Positions 28,577-36,504 of a stretch of DNA of 46,688 nucleotides are shown here, piece after piece; the stretch's first letter is position 1, and each line of letters opens with the position of its first letter. The translations under genes were made by a program, and so were the position numbers. The notes under the pieces were generated by a model. The model was given only the letters and a program-made list of their open reading frames with translations, searched no databases and had not been told where the DNA came from. The DNA is taken from positions 1 to 46,688 of IMG/VR virus record IMGVR_UViG_3300037459_000169; one strand, 5' to 3'. The stretch comes from a virus.

Positions 28577-30327
28577 CCAGCATCGAACAGCTGCGCGAAC
28601 GTGCGAAGGCGCGGGCCCGGGGAGAGAAGGACCCCGGGGCCATCCGCCCTGCTGCGCCCACTGGTGGCCTTGCAGGGTACGAAGACTGCCGTGGGTTCGT
28701 GCAGCACACGGAAGAGTTCAACCGCGTGGCGGGGCTGCCCCGGGTGCGGTGGGACTTGCGTGATGACCTGGACCAGCTGCGGCAACAGCTGACCTGGCAT
28801 CTTCAGTCAGTGCAGGGGGGACAGTTCTTCCACCCTGTGCAGGCTGTGCTGTTGGAAGCGCTCTATGACTTCAAGGGATGCTTCGGTTCCATCGGCGTGG
28901 GTGAAGGCAAGACGCTGCCCAGCTTCGTAGCGGGCACCCTGATGGACGTGGACCGCACTGCCGTCCTTGTCCCTGCCAAGCTGCGAGAGAAGACGAAGCG
29001 GGACTTCGCGGACCTGGCGAAGCACTGGCAGGCACCGGCTGACATCCGCATTTTCGGATACGAAGAGCTGGGGGTGGTGTCTGGCGCGGAGAAGCTGCAG
29101 GCCTACGCCCCAGGGCTCGTTGTTGCGGACGAAGTCCACGCGCTGCGCAACATGGACGCATCACGGACGCGCCGCGTGGTGCGGTACCTCCGGGAGCATC
29201 CGGACGTGGCGTTCATGGCCATGTCCGGCACGCCCATCACACGCAGCCTGATGGACTTCTATCATCTACTGGCCCTGGCCCTGGGCCCGGACCGGATGCC
29301 GCTGCCGGCCGTGTTGGCCGAAGCCAAGACGTGGGCTCGAGCCGTGGACGTGGCGCCCACCTACCGCAGTCGCCCCGGTGCACTGAAGTTATTCACCAAA
29401 GACAAACCCACGCTGACCAACATCCGGCGCGCACTGGAGTCACGCATCCACGAGACGCCCGGCATCATCCGCACGTTCGAATCCACGGTGGACGCTGGCA
29501 TCACCATCGACTTCTTCGACCCACCCGTTTCACCGAAAATCAAAGAGATGATGAAGCGGTTGGTCAACGACAAGCTGGACCCCAATGGCGACGAATGTTT
29601 ACCTGCAGATGTGGCAAGACACCTCAAGACTCTTGCCTGCGGATTCTGGTACCGATGGGACCCAAAGGCACCTTTGGATTGGATGGATGCTCGACGAGAC
29701 TGGAAGCGCTGTGTCCGTGATTTGCTTGACCAGCAAATCCCTGGCCTTGATAGCGAACTACAAATCGCCCGTGCCGCCGACAATGGGGATGTTGATACCC
29801 TAGGCACGCTGGACATGTGGCGCGCGGTGCGGGGGGACTTCACCCCCAACGTGGTGGCGGAGTGGGAAGACACCATGCCGATGGTGCGCGTCATAGAACG
29901 GGCAATCCTCTTGAAGTCCCCTACACTCATCTGGGTTGACTCCGTGGCGTCTGGCAAGATGCTGGCACAGCTGTCCGCCCTTCCGTACTTCCAGCAGGGG
30001 GGAAAGGATGGCAGGGGCCGGGATATTATGGACGCGTCGGGCACCATCATCGTGTCCATCGCTTCCAACAGCGAAGGCAGGAACCTGCAGGCCTGGTCCC
30101 ACAACATCGTGGTGACCCCGCCCGCGTCGGGCCGCACCTGGGAACAGCTGCTTGGCCGCACCCATCGCCCCGGACAGATGGCGGACACCGTCACCTGCGA
30201 CGTGATGCTGGGGCACGGAAACATCCTCTGGTCATTCCGCACCGCGATGGAAGACGCGCGGTTCATCAAACAGACAACCGGTCAGGCGCAGAAGCTTCTG
30301 TTGGCTGACCTCACAAGGGACCTATGA
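28573..30327 (+). CDS. SNF2-type DEAD/H helicase or translocase
   Basis: 584 aa. Motif I GVGEGKT (108-114), motif II VVADEVHAL (DEVH 186-189), motif III MSGTP (217-221), then a long second lobe with IVSIASNSEGRNLQAWSHNI (motif V type) and QLLGRTHRPGQ (motif VI). These are the marks of superfamily 2 SNF2/RapA-like enzymes, ATP-driven movers on duplex DNA. The zinc/HIRAN modules of larger relatives are absent. In phages such proteins assist replication or recombination with the nuclease upstream. ATG 28573 is chosen because of the ATGA overlap. Confidence 0.8.
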   Translation: MTSIEQLRERAKARARGEKDPGAIRPAAPTGGLAGYEDCRGFVQHTEEFNRVAGLPRVRWDLRDDLDQLRQQLTWHLQSVQGGQFFHPVQAVLLEALYDFKGCFGSIGVGEGKTLPSFVAGTLMDVDRTAVLVPAKLREKTKRDFADLAKHWQAPADIRIFGYEELGVVSGAEKLQAYAPGLVVADEVHALRNMDASRTRRVVRYLREHPDVAFMAMSGTPITRSLMDFYHLLALALGPDRMPLPAVLAEAKTWARAVDVAPTYRSRPGALKLFTKDKPTLTNIRRALESRIHETPGIIRTFESTVDAGITIDFFDPPVSPKIKEMMKRLVNDKLDPNGDECLPADVARHLKTLACGFWYRWDPKAPLDWMDARRDWKRCVRDLLDQQIPGLDSELQIARAADNGDVDTLGTLDMWRAVRGDFTPNVVAEWEDTMPMVRVIERAILLKSPTLIWVDSVASGKMLAQLSALPYFQQGGKDGRGRDIMDASGTIIVSIASNSEGRNLQAWSHNIVVTPPASGRTWEQLLGRTHRPGQMADTVTCDVMLGHGNILWSFRTAMEDARFIKQTTGQAQKLLLADLTRDL

Positions 30328-30542
30328 CGAAAGACGAAGCCCTGGATTTGATTGACCAGTACTGCACCTGTGTGGAGTCCGATGATGAAACAGTCACGAG
30401 ACTGCGCAGCCGCTTTCCCCCTGATGGGAGTGAGAACAAGGCAATGCGGTGGCTTGGGTTTATGCAGGGCGTCCTGTACACCACCGGCAGATTCACGCTT
30501 GAAGAGCTCAAGGCCCACAGCCGCGACAAGGAGATACGTTGA
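30324..30542 (+). CDS. Hypothetical 72-aa helical protein
   Basis: Mostly helical and acidic: KDEALDLIDQYCTCVESDDE, KAMRWLGFMQGVLYTTGRF, TLEELKAHSRDKEIR. The pattern is that of a common phage helical protein family of unknown function. Coupled to the helicase gene by ATGA. Confidence 0.5.
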   Translation: MTKDEALDLIDQYCTCVESDDETVTRLRSRFPPDGSENKAMRWLGFMQGVLYTTGRFTLEELKAHSRDKEIR

Positions 30543-30811
30543 TGGGACTGAACTACTACTTGGGCGAGCTATTCGAATACCAGGGTGGGGGCACGGTCCA
30601 CCCGGACACGGTGAAGATTTGCCACGCGGTCCACGGCCGACCGCCCACGGACCACGAACGCGAGACCATCCGAGCCAGGGTCAAAGACAAGTTGCGATTC
30701 CTATACCAAACCGAAAAGAAGGTGCCAGCCGATGAAGAAAACATGAAGAAGATTGACACCCTGTTACGCGAACTGATTCAAGAACTGAAACAAGAAACGA
30801 AAAAGCAATGA
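30542..30811 (+). CDS. Hypothetical 89-aa protein
   Basis: ATG 30542 overlaps the previous stop (TGATG). N-terminus YYLGELFEYQGGGTVHPD, then HGRPPTDHERETIRARVKDK and a Lys/Glu-rich helical C-terminus (LLRELIQELKQETKKQ). Possibly a partner of the SSB-like protein next to it, with which it overlaps by 4 bp; no family recognised. Confidence 0.45.
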   Translation: MGLNYYLGELFEYQGGGTVHPDTVKICHAVHGRPPTDHERETIRARVKDKLRFLYQTEKKVPADEENMKKIDTLLRELIQELKQETKKQ

Positions 30812-31284
30812 GTAAAGTAAACCTGGACAACCTTTTCGCCGGCTACGATGAAGCGTCAGCAGCATCAGGCGGTGGGCAAGACCCCAAGATTAACGCCCAT
30901 CACACGGGCCCCGCCAACCTCGTCGTTGAGGTGGTCAACGTGGAGATGTTCCCTTCGGAACAGTACGCCGCCATCTACTACAAGGTGGCATACAAGGTGC
31001 TGGAGACGGACAATGACAAGGTCATCGTGGGACGCACGTACGCGTGGCTTCACGACATGACCAACAAGTTCTTCGGGCAGTCCGGCACCAAGAACTTCAT
31101 CGCCGCAGCCGCGGGGCTGGACGTGGACGACCCGGAGGTGGCGGAAAGCATTGACCGCGCCACCACTGAAGACAGTTGGAGTGAGGAACAACCGCTTGCT
31201 GGGTGCAAGGTCTGCGTCAAGATAGTGGCGAAGACATCCAAAGGCGGCTTCGCCATCTCGCCGCACGATTGGACGGCGGCCTGA
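30808..31284 (+). CDS. Putative ssDNA-binding protein (phage SSB-like)
   Basis: 158 aa between the helicase and DNA polymerase genes. It has the pattern of phage OB-fold binding proteins: an N-terminal GPANLVVEVVNVEMFPSEQY strand set, YYKVAYKVLETDNDKVIVGR, KFFGQSGTKNFIAAAAGLD, and CKVCVKIVAKTSKGGFAIS, ending with a short acidic-to-neutral tail. No canonical acidic C-terminal tip of bacterial SSB. Place and layout support a single-strand binding role in replication, but the family was not pinned down. Confidence 0.5.
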   Translation: MSKVNLDNLFAGYDEASAASGGGQDPKINAHHTGPANLVVEVVNVEMFPSEQYAAIYYKVAYKVLETDNDKVIVGRTYAWLHDMTNKFFGQSGTKNFIAAAAGLDVDDPEVAESIDRATTEDSWSEEQPLAGCKVCVKIVAKTSKGGFAISPHDWTAA

Positions 31285-31475
31285 TGCATCCATCCATCGA
31301 ACACATCCTGAAGTTTTTCTCCTACGACCATCTGCCGGAACATCTGCAGGGAATCGGCCACCACTTCTGCACTTTGGCTACGTTGATTGCGCAGAGTTCA
31401 GAGGGTCCGGAGGTCACGGTGTGCCTGCGAAAGCTGCTTGAAGCCAAGGACTGTGCAGTGAGGGCAGCACTGTGA
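31284..31475 (+). CDS. Acb2-type anti-CBASS candidate (helical hairpin)
   Basis: 63 aa. IEHILKFFSYDHLPEHLQGI, HFCTLATLIAQSS, then EVTVCLRKLLEAKDCAVRAAL. The second and third parts form a helical hairpin ending in L.KLLEAKDCAVRA, which resembles the L.KL.EA..WACRA helix of T4 Vs.4 (Acb2). Acb2 proteins form hexamers that soak up cyclic nucleotides made by CBASS defence. Many phages carry this LRKLLEAKD.AVRA type. Coupled by TGATG to the SSB-like gene. Binding has not been shown, and residues of the binding pocket cannot be checked by eye. Confidence 0.45.
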   Translation: MHPSIEHILKFFSYDHLPEHLQGIGHHFCTLATLIAQSSEGPEVTVCLRKLLEAKDCAVRAAL

Positions 31476-31912
31476 ACCCTGCGGTCCACAGCTGGCGAGT
31501 CACCCAACGCTTCGCCACGAAAATCCGGAAGGAAGGTGCATGTTGGCTGTGGACCGCATCTTTGGACAGCAGCGGGTACGGAATGCTGCGCGTGGCGGGC
31601 AAGCTACACAAAGCGCATCGCGTTTCGTACCTGATGTTTCGCGGGAACATTCCGGAAGGTCTCTGTCTTGACCACCTTTGCCGGAAGCGTGCGTGTGTCA
31701 ACCCGGACCACCTGGAACCGGTGCCACCACGGGTGAACACTGCGCGTGGGCATTCCGGAAAAGCCGAACGCGAGATGACGCACTGCAGGCGTGGTCACGC
31801 ATTCACGCCAGAGAATACGCAAATACAAAAGAGTCCGTACGGACGTAAGTGGCAAAGGCGCTGTGGTGCATGCCGTCGCCTCCGATACGCTGAAAGGGTT
31901 GCAGCACGATGA
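31472..31912 (+). CDS. HNH endonuclease (homing-type)
   Basis: 146 aa. AHRVSYLMFRGNIPEGLCLD contains the AHR..Y start, then LDHLCRKRACVNPDHLEPV gives the HNH core (D67-H68, N77-H80), as in group I-intron-type HNH_3 enzymes. The second half, HCRRGHAFTPENT and RRCGACRRLRY, is a Cys-containing zinc/DNA-binding module. GTG start overlaps the previous stop (GTGA), so the gene is fully built into the operon, with no intron around it. Located just before DNA polymerase, a favoured site for such enzymes. Confidence 0.8.
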   Translation: MNPAVHSWRVTQRFATKIRKEGACWLWTASLDSSGYGMLRVAGKLHKAHRVSYLMFRGNIPEGLCLDHLCRKRACVNPDHLEPVPPRVNTARGHSGKAEREMTHCRRGHAFTPENTQIQKSPYGRKWQRRCGACRRLRYAERVAAR

Positions 31913-33828
31913 ATCCCTGGAGTCTTGACACTGAAACGTTTCTCATCTTCCCCGGGCAGCTGGCCCCGCCGATGGTCTGCACGACATGGGCCCACGGTAC
32001 CCGGGGTTCGGGTCTCATCCACGGACGAGACCCGGGCCTCGGCCTTTTCATCAACGACCGGCTGTTGCACGAACACACGGTGTTCGCCAACGCGCCATAT
32101 GACCTGGGTGTGTACGGCACCAAATGGCCGAAGCTCATCCCTCACATTTTCGAAGCCCTTGATGACGGAAGGATTCACGATGTCCAGACCAGAGAAAAAC
32201 TCATTGACCTTGGCCGAGGTACGTTTCGCTTCGAAGAAGACGAAGAAGGAAAAGTCCGGGCCAAGGGGTACGCACTTTTCGACCTGGCAATGCGGCGGCT
32301 GGGCAAACAGCTGGACAAAGACACTTGGCGGATGCGTTATCACGATTTGTGGGAGACACCTGTGCGCGACTGGCCGGCCGGGGCCAAGGACTACGCCACA
32401 ACTGACGCCGAAGTCACGCTGGCTATTTTCGAAAAACAGGAGCCCATCATCACGGACCACCCGCAGTTCTTCGGCAACGAGGCTGCTCAGGTCAGGGCTC
32501 ATTGGGCCCTACACCTGATGTCCGCGTGGGGCTTCAAGACGAATCAGGAAGCCGTCACAAGACTGAAGCGCAGGGTGGAGGACGAGATTGGCGAGGTACA
32601 GGCCGAGCTTGTGGAGACCGGTCTGGTGCGTACCGATGGCAGCCGCGACACGAAGAAGGCAGTGACGCGCATGGTGGACATCATGGGCGAAGGTTCCACG
32701 CTGACGGATGCAGGCATCACGCTGATGAAGGAAGGCAAGACACTGGCCGAAGTGCTGGACATCGCGAAGCGCAAAGGCAAGTTCGTCAGCGTTGCCGAAG
32801 ACCCCTGCAACGAAGCGGGAGACGTGGTGATGCTGAAGTACAGCAAGTACTCCAAGCTGCAGAACCTACTGACCGGGTCGGTGCAGCACCTGGCGCGCGG
32901 CACCGTGACACCGGTGCAGTCACGCTACGAACCCATCATGTTCACGGGGCGCACGTCATCGTCCAACCCCAACATCCAGAATCAGCGGCGCGTCCCGGGC
33001 GTGCGCGAATGCTTCGTGCCGCGCGATGGCTGCGTGTTGATTGCCTGCGATTACAGCCAAGCCGAGCTCCACACCTGGGCCCAGGTCTGCTTTGACCTGT
33101 TCGGGCATTCGGAGATGATGAATTCGCTGAACGCTGGCATCGACGTACACACGCAGCTGGGTACGCGATTGGCTGGGGTGTCGTATGACGACATGGTGGA
33201 ACTGTTGGACGCTGATGACCCCGTGATGAAGATGCAACGACGCATTGCGAAACATGCCAACTTCGCTTTCATGGGTGGCGCTGCGGCCAAGCGCTACGCG
33301 GCGATGGTCTTCAGCCTGTCCGATGGCGAAATCGTTCTGGACCTCAAGGAAGCCGCCCACGTCCGTGCCCTGTGGAAGCAGACCTGGCGGGAGGAGAAGG
33401 AATACTTTGACTACATCAACGGCTGTTCGGATGGTCACGGCTTCTTCGACATCCTCCAAGCCAGGGTCCCACGGCTACGCCGGGGCTGTACGTACACGTC
33501 AGCCGCCAACACCCTGTTCCAAGGACTGGCATCCGACGGGGCCAAGGCTGCGCTGTACGAAGTGGCGCGCGAGCAGTTCACCCCCGGGTCACTGCTGTGG
33601 GAGTCCCGGACAGTCGCGTTCATCCATGACGAAATCATTATGGAGACCCCGGAACACCTGGCACACGAAGCTTCAATGAGACTGCAGGCTGTGATGGAAC
33701 GGGAGTTCAACAAGTTCGTGCCGGACTGCCCGACGCAGGCAGAGCCCACCATGATGCGCTTCTGGTCCAAGGCCGCGAAGCAGGTGTGGGACGAAGGCAC
33801 CCTGGTCCCCTGGGAAGGTGCAGCATGA
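31909..33828 (+). CDS. Family A DNA polymerase with 3'-5' exonuclease
   Basis: 639 aa. Exonuclease motifs: SLDTETF (D7, E9), FANAPYDLG (N61, D65) and YATTDAE (Y162, D166). Polymerase motifs: A, ACDYSQAELHTWA (D381); B, RRIAKHANFAFMGG (R445, K448, F452); C, FIHDEIIME (H573, D574, E575). Motif A has His where Arg usually ends ELR, and motif B has Gly where most have the Y of YG. The 5'-3' nuclease domain is absent. It is the main replicative enzyme, with the PrimPol and helicases upstream. Coupled by ATGA to the HNH gene. Confidence 0.9.
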   Translation: MNPWSLDTETFLIFPGQLAPPMVCTTWAHGTRGSGLIHGRDPGLGLFINDRLLHEHTVFANAPYDLGVYGTKWPKLIPHIFEALDDGRIHDVQTREKLIDLGRGTFRFEEDEEGKVRAKGYALFDLAMRRLGKQLDKDTWRMRYHDLWETPVRDWPAGAKDYATTDAEVTLAIFEKQEPIITDHPQFFGNEAAQVRAHWALHLMSAWGFKTNQEAVTRLKRRVEDEIGEVQAELVETGLVRTDGSRDTKKAVTRMVDIMGEGSTLTDAGITLMKEGKTLAEVLDIAKRKGKFVSVAEDPCNEAGDVVMLKYSKYSKLQNLLTGSVQHLARGTVTPVQSRYEPIMFTGRTSSSNPNIQNQRRVPGVRECFVPRDGCVLIACDYSQAELHTWAQVCFDLFGHSEMMNSLNAGIDVHTQLGTRLAGVSYDDMVELLDADDPVMKMQRRIAKHANFAFMGGAAAKRYAAMVFSLSDGEIVLDLKEAAHVRALWKQTWREEKEYFDYINGCSDGHGFFDILQARVPRLRRGCTYTSAANTLFQGLASDGAKAALYEVAREQFTPGSLLWESRTVAFIHDEIIMETPEHLAHEASMRLQAVMEREFNKFVPDCPTQAEPTMMRFWSKAAKQVWDEGTLVPWEGAA

Positions 33829-34010
33829 TTGCCTGGGCGATGTTCTACCGCGGCGTCTACAGTCAGCTGGTACGGCTGATGCCTGCAGAGCACGCCGCCC
33901 AATTCGCGCAGGCAATTGTTGCAAACGAATGGCATTTCCACCAGGAAGTCAAAGAGATTTGCAAACAAAACGGATGGGATTTCACAGAAGTGATGAAAGG
34001 CAAGTCATGA
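33825..34010 (+). CDS. Hypothetical 61-aa protein
   Basis: ATG 33825 overlaps the DNA polymerase stop. Helical: MIAWAMFYRGVYSQLVRLMP, then HAAQFAQAIVANEWHFHQEV and KEICKQNGWDFTEVMKG. No family recognised; a first hydrophobic stretch could be amphipathic rather than membrane-spanning. Confidence 0.45.
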   Translation: MIAWAMFYRGVYSQLVRLMPAEHAAQFAQAIVANEWHFHQEVKEICKQNGWDFTEVMKGKS

Positions 34011-34189
34011 TGAACGCGGAAGCAGAGAAAATCTGGCATCGGCTGCGTGCGTCCTACGTGCGACATTTGAAAGAACTGTACTCGGGGCAAGCCGGGGTGC
34101 GTCCGTCTGCGGAAGCAGTGGGGGCCGCACTGCTTGTGGGCATGGCTGAAGAACTGGCTGACATCCGAAAGTTGACAGGTACATCATGA
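34007..34189 (+). CDS. Hypothetical 60-aa helical protein
   Basis: ATG 34007 overlaps the previous stop; a second ATG at 34010 would shorten it by one. KIWHRLRASYVRHLKELYSG and AVGAALLVGMAEELADIRKL make two helices. No family recognised. Coupled by ATGA to the next gene. Confidence 0.45.
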   Translation: MMNAEAEKIWHRLRASYVRHLKELYSGQAGVRPSAEAVGAALLVGMAEELADIRKLTGTS

Positions 34190-34848
34190 AGTTCAAAATG
34201 GACTGCAACTTTCCCGACTGTGAAGGTGGCAGGATTGGCAACTCCGACGGCCCCCGCCAAGAATGTTCAAGGTGCCACGGCTACGGGTGGCTGATAGTGG
34301 AAGGTGAACTGATGGAGCCGGCGGAATCCATGTGCCTGACCTGCGGCTTCCACCATGCCGACGGAGAGCCCCACATCTACGCCGACCAAGACATCATCCG
34401 GGAAGCCCTGAACGACACGAAGGTGACGTACGATGCGACGCCCGGGAAGGAGCGTGCGGTCATCACAGGGTCTGACCCGGAAGACGTAGCACGCGTCACC
34501 AAGCAGTTGCAAAAAGAGAAGGGGCGGATGCGCGAGACATTCAAGCGCAAGCTAGCTGCGGTGCTGGAAGCTGAAGTCAAGCCGCAGATGGGGCTGTTGC
34601 CCTTTGATGCGCTGGAAGAAGTGGCCAAGGTGCTGACGCATGGGGCCAAGCTCCCGGGGTACAGCCCCAACGGATGGCGCACGCGCCCGGGGACAGAGCA
34701 TTTCGATGCGATGCTTCGGCACCTGGCGGACTACCAAGTGCGCGCAGACCTGGACAGTGAATCCAACCTGCCCGTGTTGGCGCACATGTGTTGCCGGGCC
34801 CTGTTCATGCTGTCGTTCTATCTGAAGGATGAAGAATGCAGGCACTAA
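34186..34848 (+). CDS. dATP/dGTP pyrophosphohydrolase-like protein with N-terminal zinc fingers
   Basis: 220 aa. Residues 132-215 match the N-terminal domain of phage dATP/dGTP diphosphohydrolases: LLPFDALEEVAKVLTHGAKL, SPNGWRTR, HFDAMLRHLADYQVRADLD, LPVLAHMCCRALFMLS. Members split dNTPs; relatives occur in Z-genome phages, but no PurZ gene is present here. Two Cys pairs at 7/12 and 27/30 with G-rich turns, and CLTCGFHH (50-53), give zinc-finger-like additions not usual in the family. Activity would alter nucleotide pools. Confidence 0.55.
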   Translation: MKFKMDCNFPDCEGGRIGNSDGPRQECSRCHGYGWLIVEGELMEPAESMCLTCGFHHADGEPHIYADQDIIREALNDTKVTYDATPGKERAVITGSDPEDVARVTKQLQKEKGRMRETFKRKLAAVLEAEVKPQMGLLPFDALEEVAKVLTHGAKLPGYSPNGWRTRPGTEHFDAMLRHLADYQVRADLDSESNLPVLAHMCCRALFMLSFYLKDEECRH

Positions 34849-35138
34849 TGGACACACGCTCCCACGTCACCGCCGCCGTCCGGATGGCGTCCATGCACTT
34901 TGACATCCCAGCCGTGGTGATTCGCGGGCGCAACCGGACACTGCGCGTGGCGCAGGCCCGGTCGTTCGCGTACTGGGTGTCACGCGTCAACAGTTCGGAC
35001 AGCTTCCCGGAGCTTGGGCGCATCTGGAAGCGTGACCACACCACCATCATGTCCGGGGTGTTCGCTTTTTCTAGGTTCATCAAACAACAACGACCCTGGG
35101 CATTGGAGGCCCACCGCGTATGGCTGAAGACAGTGTGA
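34836..35138 (+). CDS. DnaA domain IV-like DNA-binding protein (orphan)
   Basis: 100 aa from ATG 34836 (AAGGA at 6 nt upstream; ATG 34848 is also possible as TAATG). The central IRGRNRTLRVAQARSFAYWV, then FPELGRIWKRDHTTIMSGV is the DnaA C-terminal signature (R...R..AR, G..F.RDHTT), which reads DnaA boxes. No AAA+ domain is present. It could bind host DnaA boxes or phage origin sites, or compete with DnaA. The 3' end overlaps the next gene. Confidence 0.75.
   Translation: MQALMDTRSHVTAAVRMASMHFDIPAVVIRGRNRTLRVAQARSFAYWVSRVNSSDSFPELGRIWKRDHTTIMSGVFAFSRFIKQQRPWALEAHRVWLKTV
35120..35138 (+). repeat. Gene-start direct repeat, copy 1 (pair b)
   Basis: ATGGCTGAAGACAGTGTGA matches 35322-35340 (start of the amidase gene) at 17 of 19 bases, 202 bp apart. 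The 64-aa Cys gene lies between them. Confidence 0.6.
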
Positions 35139-35329
35139 CGAAAAGACGAGACAAGACGGTCAAACACCTGGCGCTTAGAGAAGCGCGTGATTCCATGTGC
35201 ATGGGCTGCATGATTGGGATGCCCGACAGCCCCGAAGACTGCATCTATGAACAACCCAACGCCCCGGACGGTTCCCACTGCTTTGCCGAACCTATCCGGG
35301 CCTTGATTTTGGAGGAGAAAAATGCCTGA
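35135..35329 (+). CDS. Small Cys-containing protein (64 aa) between repeat copies
   Basis: I place the start at GTG 35135 (GTGA overlap with the DnaA-like stop); ATG 35120 in frame would add five residues and is preceded by GGAGG at 10 nt. The protein has CMGC, then C and C further on (DSMCMGCMIGM, EDCIYEQ, HCFAEP), fitting one zinc site. Its end overlaps the amidase ATG by 8 bp. It looks like a cassette inserted before the amidase; no family recognised. Confidence 0.45.
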   Translation: MTKRRDKTVKHLALREARDSMCMGCMIGMPDSPEDCIYEQPNAPDGSHCFAEPIRALILEEKNA

Positions 35330-35340
35330 AGACAGCGTGA
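35322..35340 (+). repeat. Gene-start direct repeat, copy 2 (pair b)
   Basis: ATGCCTGAAGACAGCGTGA, the first bases of the amidase gene; two mismatches to 35120-35138. Confidence 0.6.
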
Positions 35341-36095
35341 GTAGTTACGCATGGCGCAACATCGGAGGTGCCATGCTCCGGATGCCGCTGGTGCGGCAAA
35401 TCATCGGACACGAAGAGCCCCAAAACCTGGGGCTGGGAGACCGCAAGAAACCTGAATCGTGTGCGGCGATAATCCGGGCCGAAGACTTCCTTGGGGACCT
35501 GTACCCTGGGACGAAGAAGCGCAGGCGAATCCTGCGGTCCCGTCCCACGGACGTGGACACGTTGGCCATCCACCAGATGGATGCCATCTTCGGCACATCC
35601 CGGCAGCAGCGGAAGAAGTTTGGCGGTGCCCTGCCTGCGTTGATTGGACGCATGGCGATGCAGCCCTATCATGTGTCCGGGCTTCTCTCCGGTCCGGTGG
35701 TCATCGCCCACCATCCCAAGGTCTACACCTACGCATCGTCCAAGGCGAACCGCTTCAGCGTGGGCGTGGGGCTCGAGGGCAGGTGGCCCGGCTTCGAGAA
35801 GCGCAGGAAGGCGAAGCACACCGAACCGTCGGACCAAATCCTTGCGACGTACAAGCAGGCGATTCGAACGGCGTACGATGAAGCCACCGCGTGGGGTTGC
35901 AAAATCAAGTACGTCACGGCCCACCGATGCTGGTCCAAGAACCGACGCCCCGACCCAGGCGAATGGATTTGGAAGAACGTGGTGCTGCCGATGATGGAAG
36001 AACTGGGGCTGACGTTGCACCCTGGGACCAAGGACGGTGGTGTGCTGCCTCCGGTGGAGTGGGGCTTCACAGGTTTCGGTGGGAGGACAGAATGA
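35322..36095 (+). CDS. N-acetylmuramoyl-L-alanine amidase-type endolysin
   Basis: 257 aa. The zinc amidase pattern is visible: LAIHQMDAIFG with H84, SVGVGLEGRWPG with E152 (Glu of the IE-G motif), and TAHRCWSKNRRPDPGEWIW with H201 and D211 (the HR...R.DPG..W signature). It ends with a PPVEWGF tail. Enzymes of this type cut the bond between muramic acid and peptide. No signal peptide, so it depends on a holin. Oddly for an endolysin it is encoded in the early plus-strand operon next to replication genes. The 58-aa membrane protein at 36501 is a candidate partner. Confidence 0.65.
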   Translation: MPEDSVSSYAWRNIGGAMLRMPLVRQIIGHEEPQNLGLGDRKKPESCAAIIRAEDFLGDLYPGTKKRRRILRSRPTDVDTLAIHQMDAIFGTSRQQRKKFGGALPALIGRMAMQPYHVSGLLSGPVVIAHHPKVYTYASSKANRFSVGVGLEGRWPGFEKRRKAKHTEPSDQILATYKQAIRTAYDEATAWGCKIKYVTAHRCWSKNRRPDPGEWIWKNVVLPMMEELGLTLHPGTKDGGVLPPVEWGFTGFGGRTE

Positions 36096-36292
36096 AAGTC
36101 CACGAAAACACAGTAGCCTTTCAGAACCTAGGAAGCGGCGACGTATTCTCATGGCAGGGAAGTTGCTACATCACCACGGACCATGAGGAAAAAGCAGTCA
36201 ACCTGGACACCGGCAGACTGATTCCGTTCAGGCTGACCGAGCAAGTGACGCCGTTGTCTAATGCCACCGTGCTACCCTTGGGGATACCATGA
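36092..36292 (+). CDS. Hypothetical 66-aa protein of a widespread small phage type
   Basis: ATG overlaps the amidase stop. The order FQNLGSGDVFSWQGSCYITT, then AVNLDTGRLIPF is a recurrent small-phage pattern (single domain, beta). Function unknown. Coupled by ATGA to the next gene. Confidence 0.55.
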   Translation: MKVHENTVAFQNLGSGDVFSWQGSCYITTDHEEKAVNLDTGRLIPFRLTEQVTPLSNATVLPLGIP

Positions 36293-36504
36293 CCGAACTA
36301 CTCTCAATCCTTGGCCAAGTCCTGAAGCTTGGCCGTTCCCCCGAAGCACTGCGCGGCCGTCTGTCCTACGCGCTGGCGCGTGTCGCCGACCTGCAACACC
36401 TGCTGGAGGAGGAGCCCAACAAACGCGTGAAGAGGCGCAAGCGACGGCTGGCCTACTGGCAGGGTCGCGTGGACACGCTGATGGATAGGTTGGGTGACGG
36501 ATGA
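36289..36504 (+). CDS. Hypothetical 71-aa basic helical protein
   Basis: Arg/Leu-rich, helical: LLSILGQVLKLGRSPEALRG, RLSYALARVADLQHLLEEEP, KRVKRRKRRLAYWQGRVDTL. The strongly basic middle (KRVKRRKRR) could bind nucleic acid. No family recognised. Overlaps neighbours by 4 bp on both sides. Confidence 0.45.
   Translation: MTELLSILGQVLKLGRSPEALRGRLSYALARVADLQHLLEEEPNKRVKRRKRRLAYWQGRVDTLMDRLGDG

Noticed and set aside
34186-34848. Z-genome (2-aminoadenine) pathway
   Set aside because: A dATP/dGTP hydrolase-like domain and PrimPol are present, but no PurZ-like gene is seen, so there is no case for full A-to-Z replacement.
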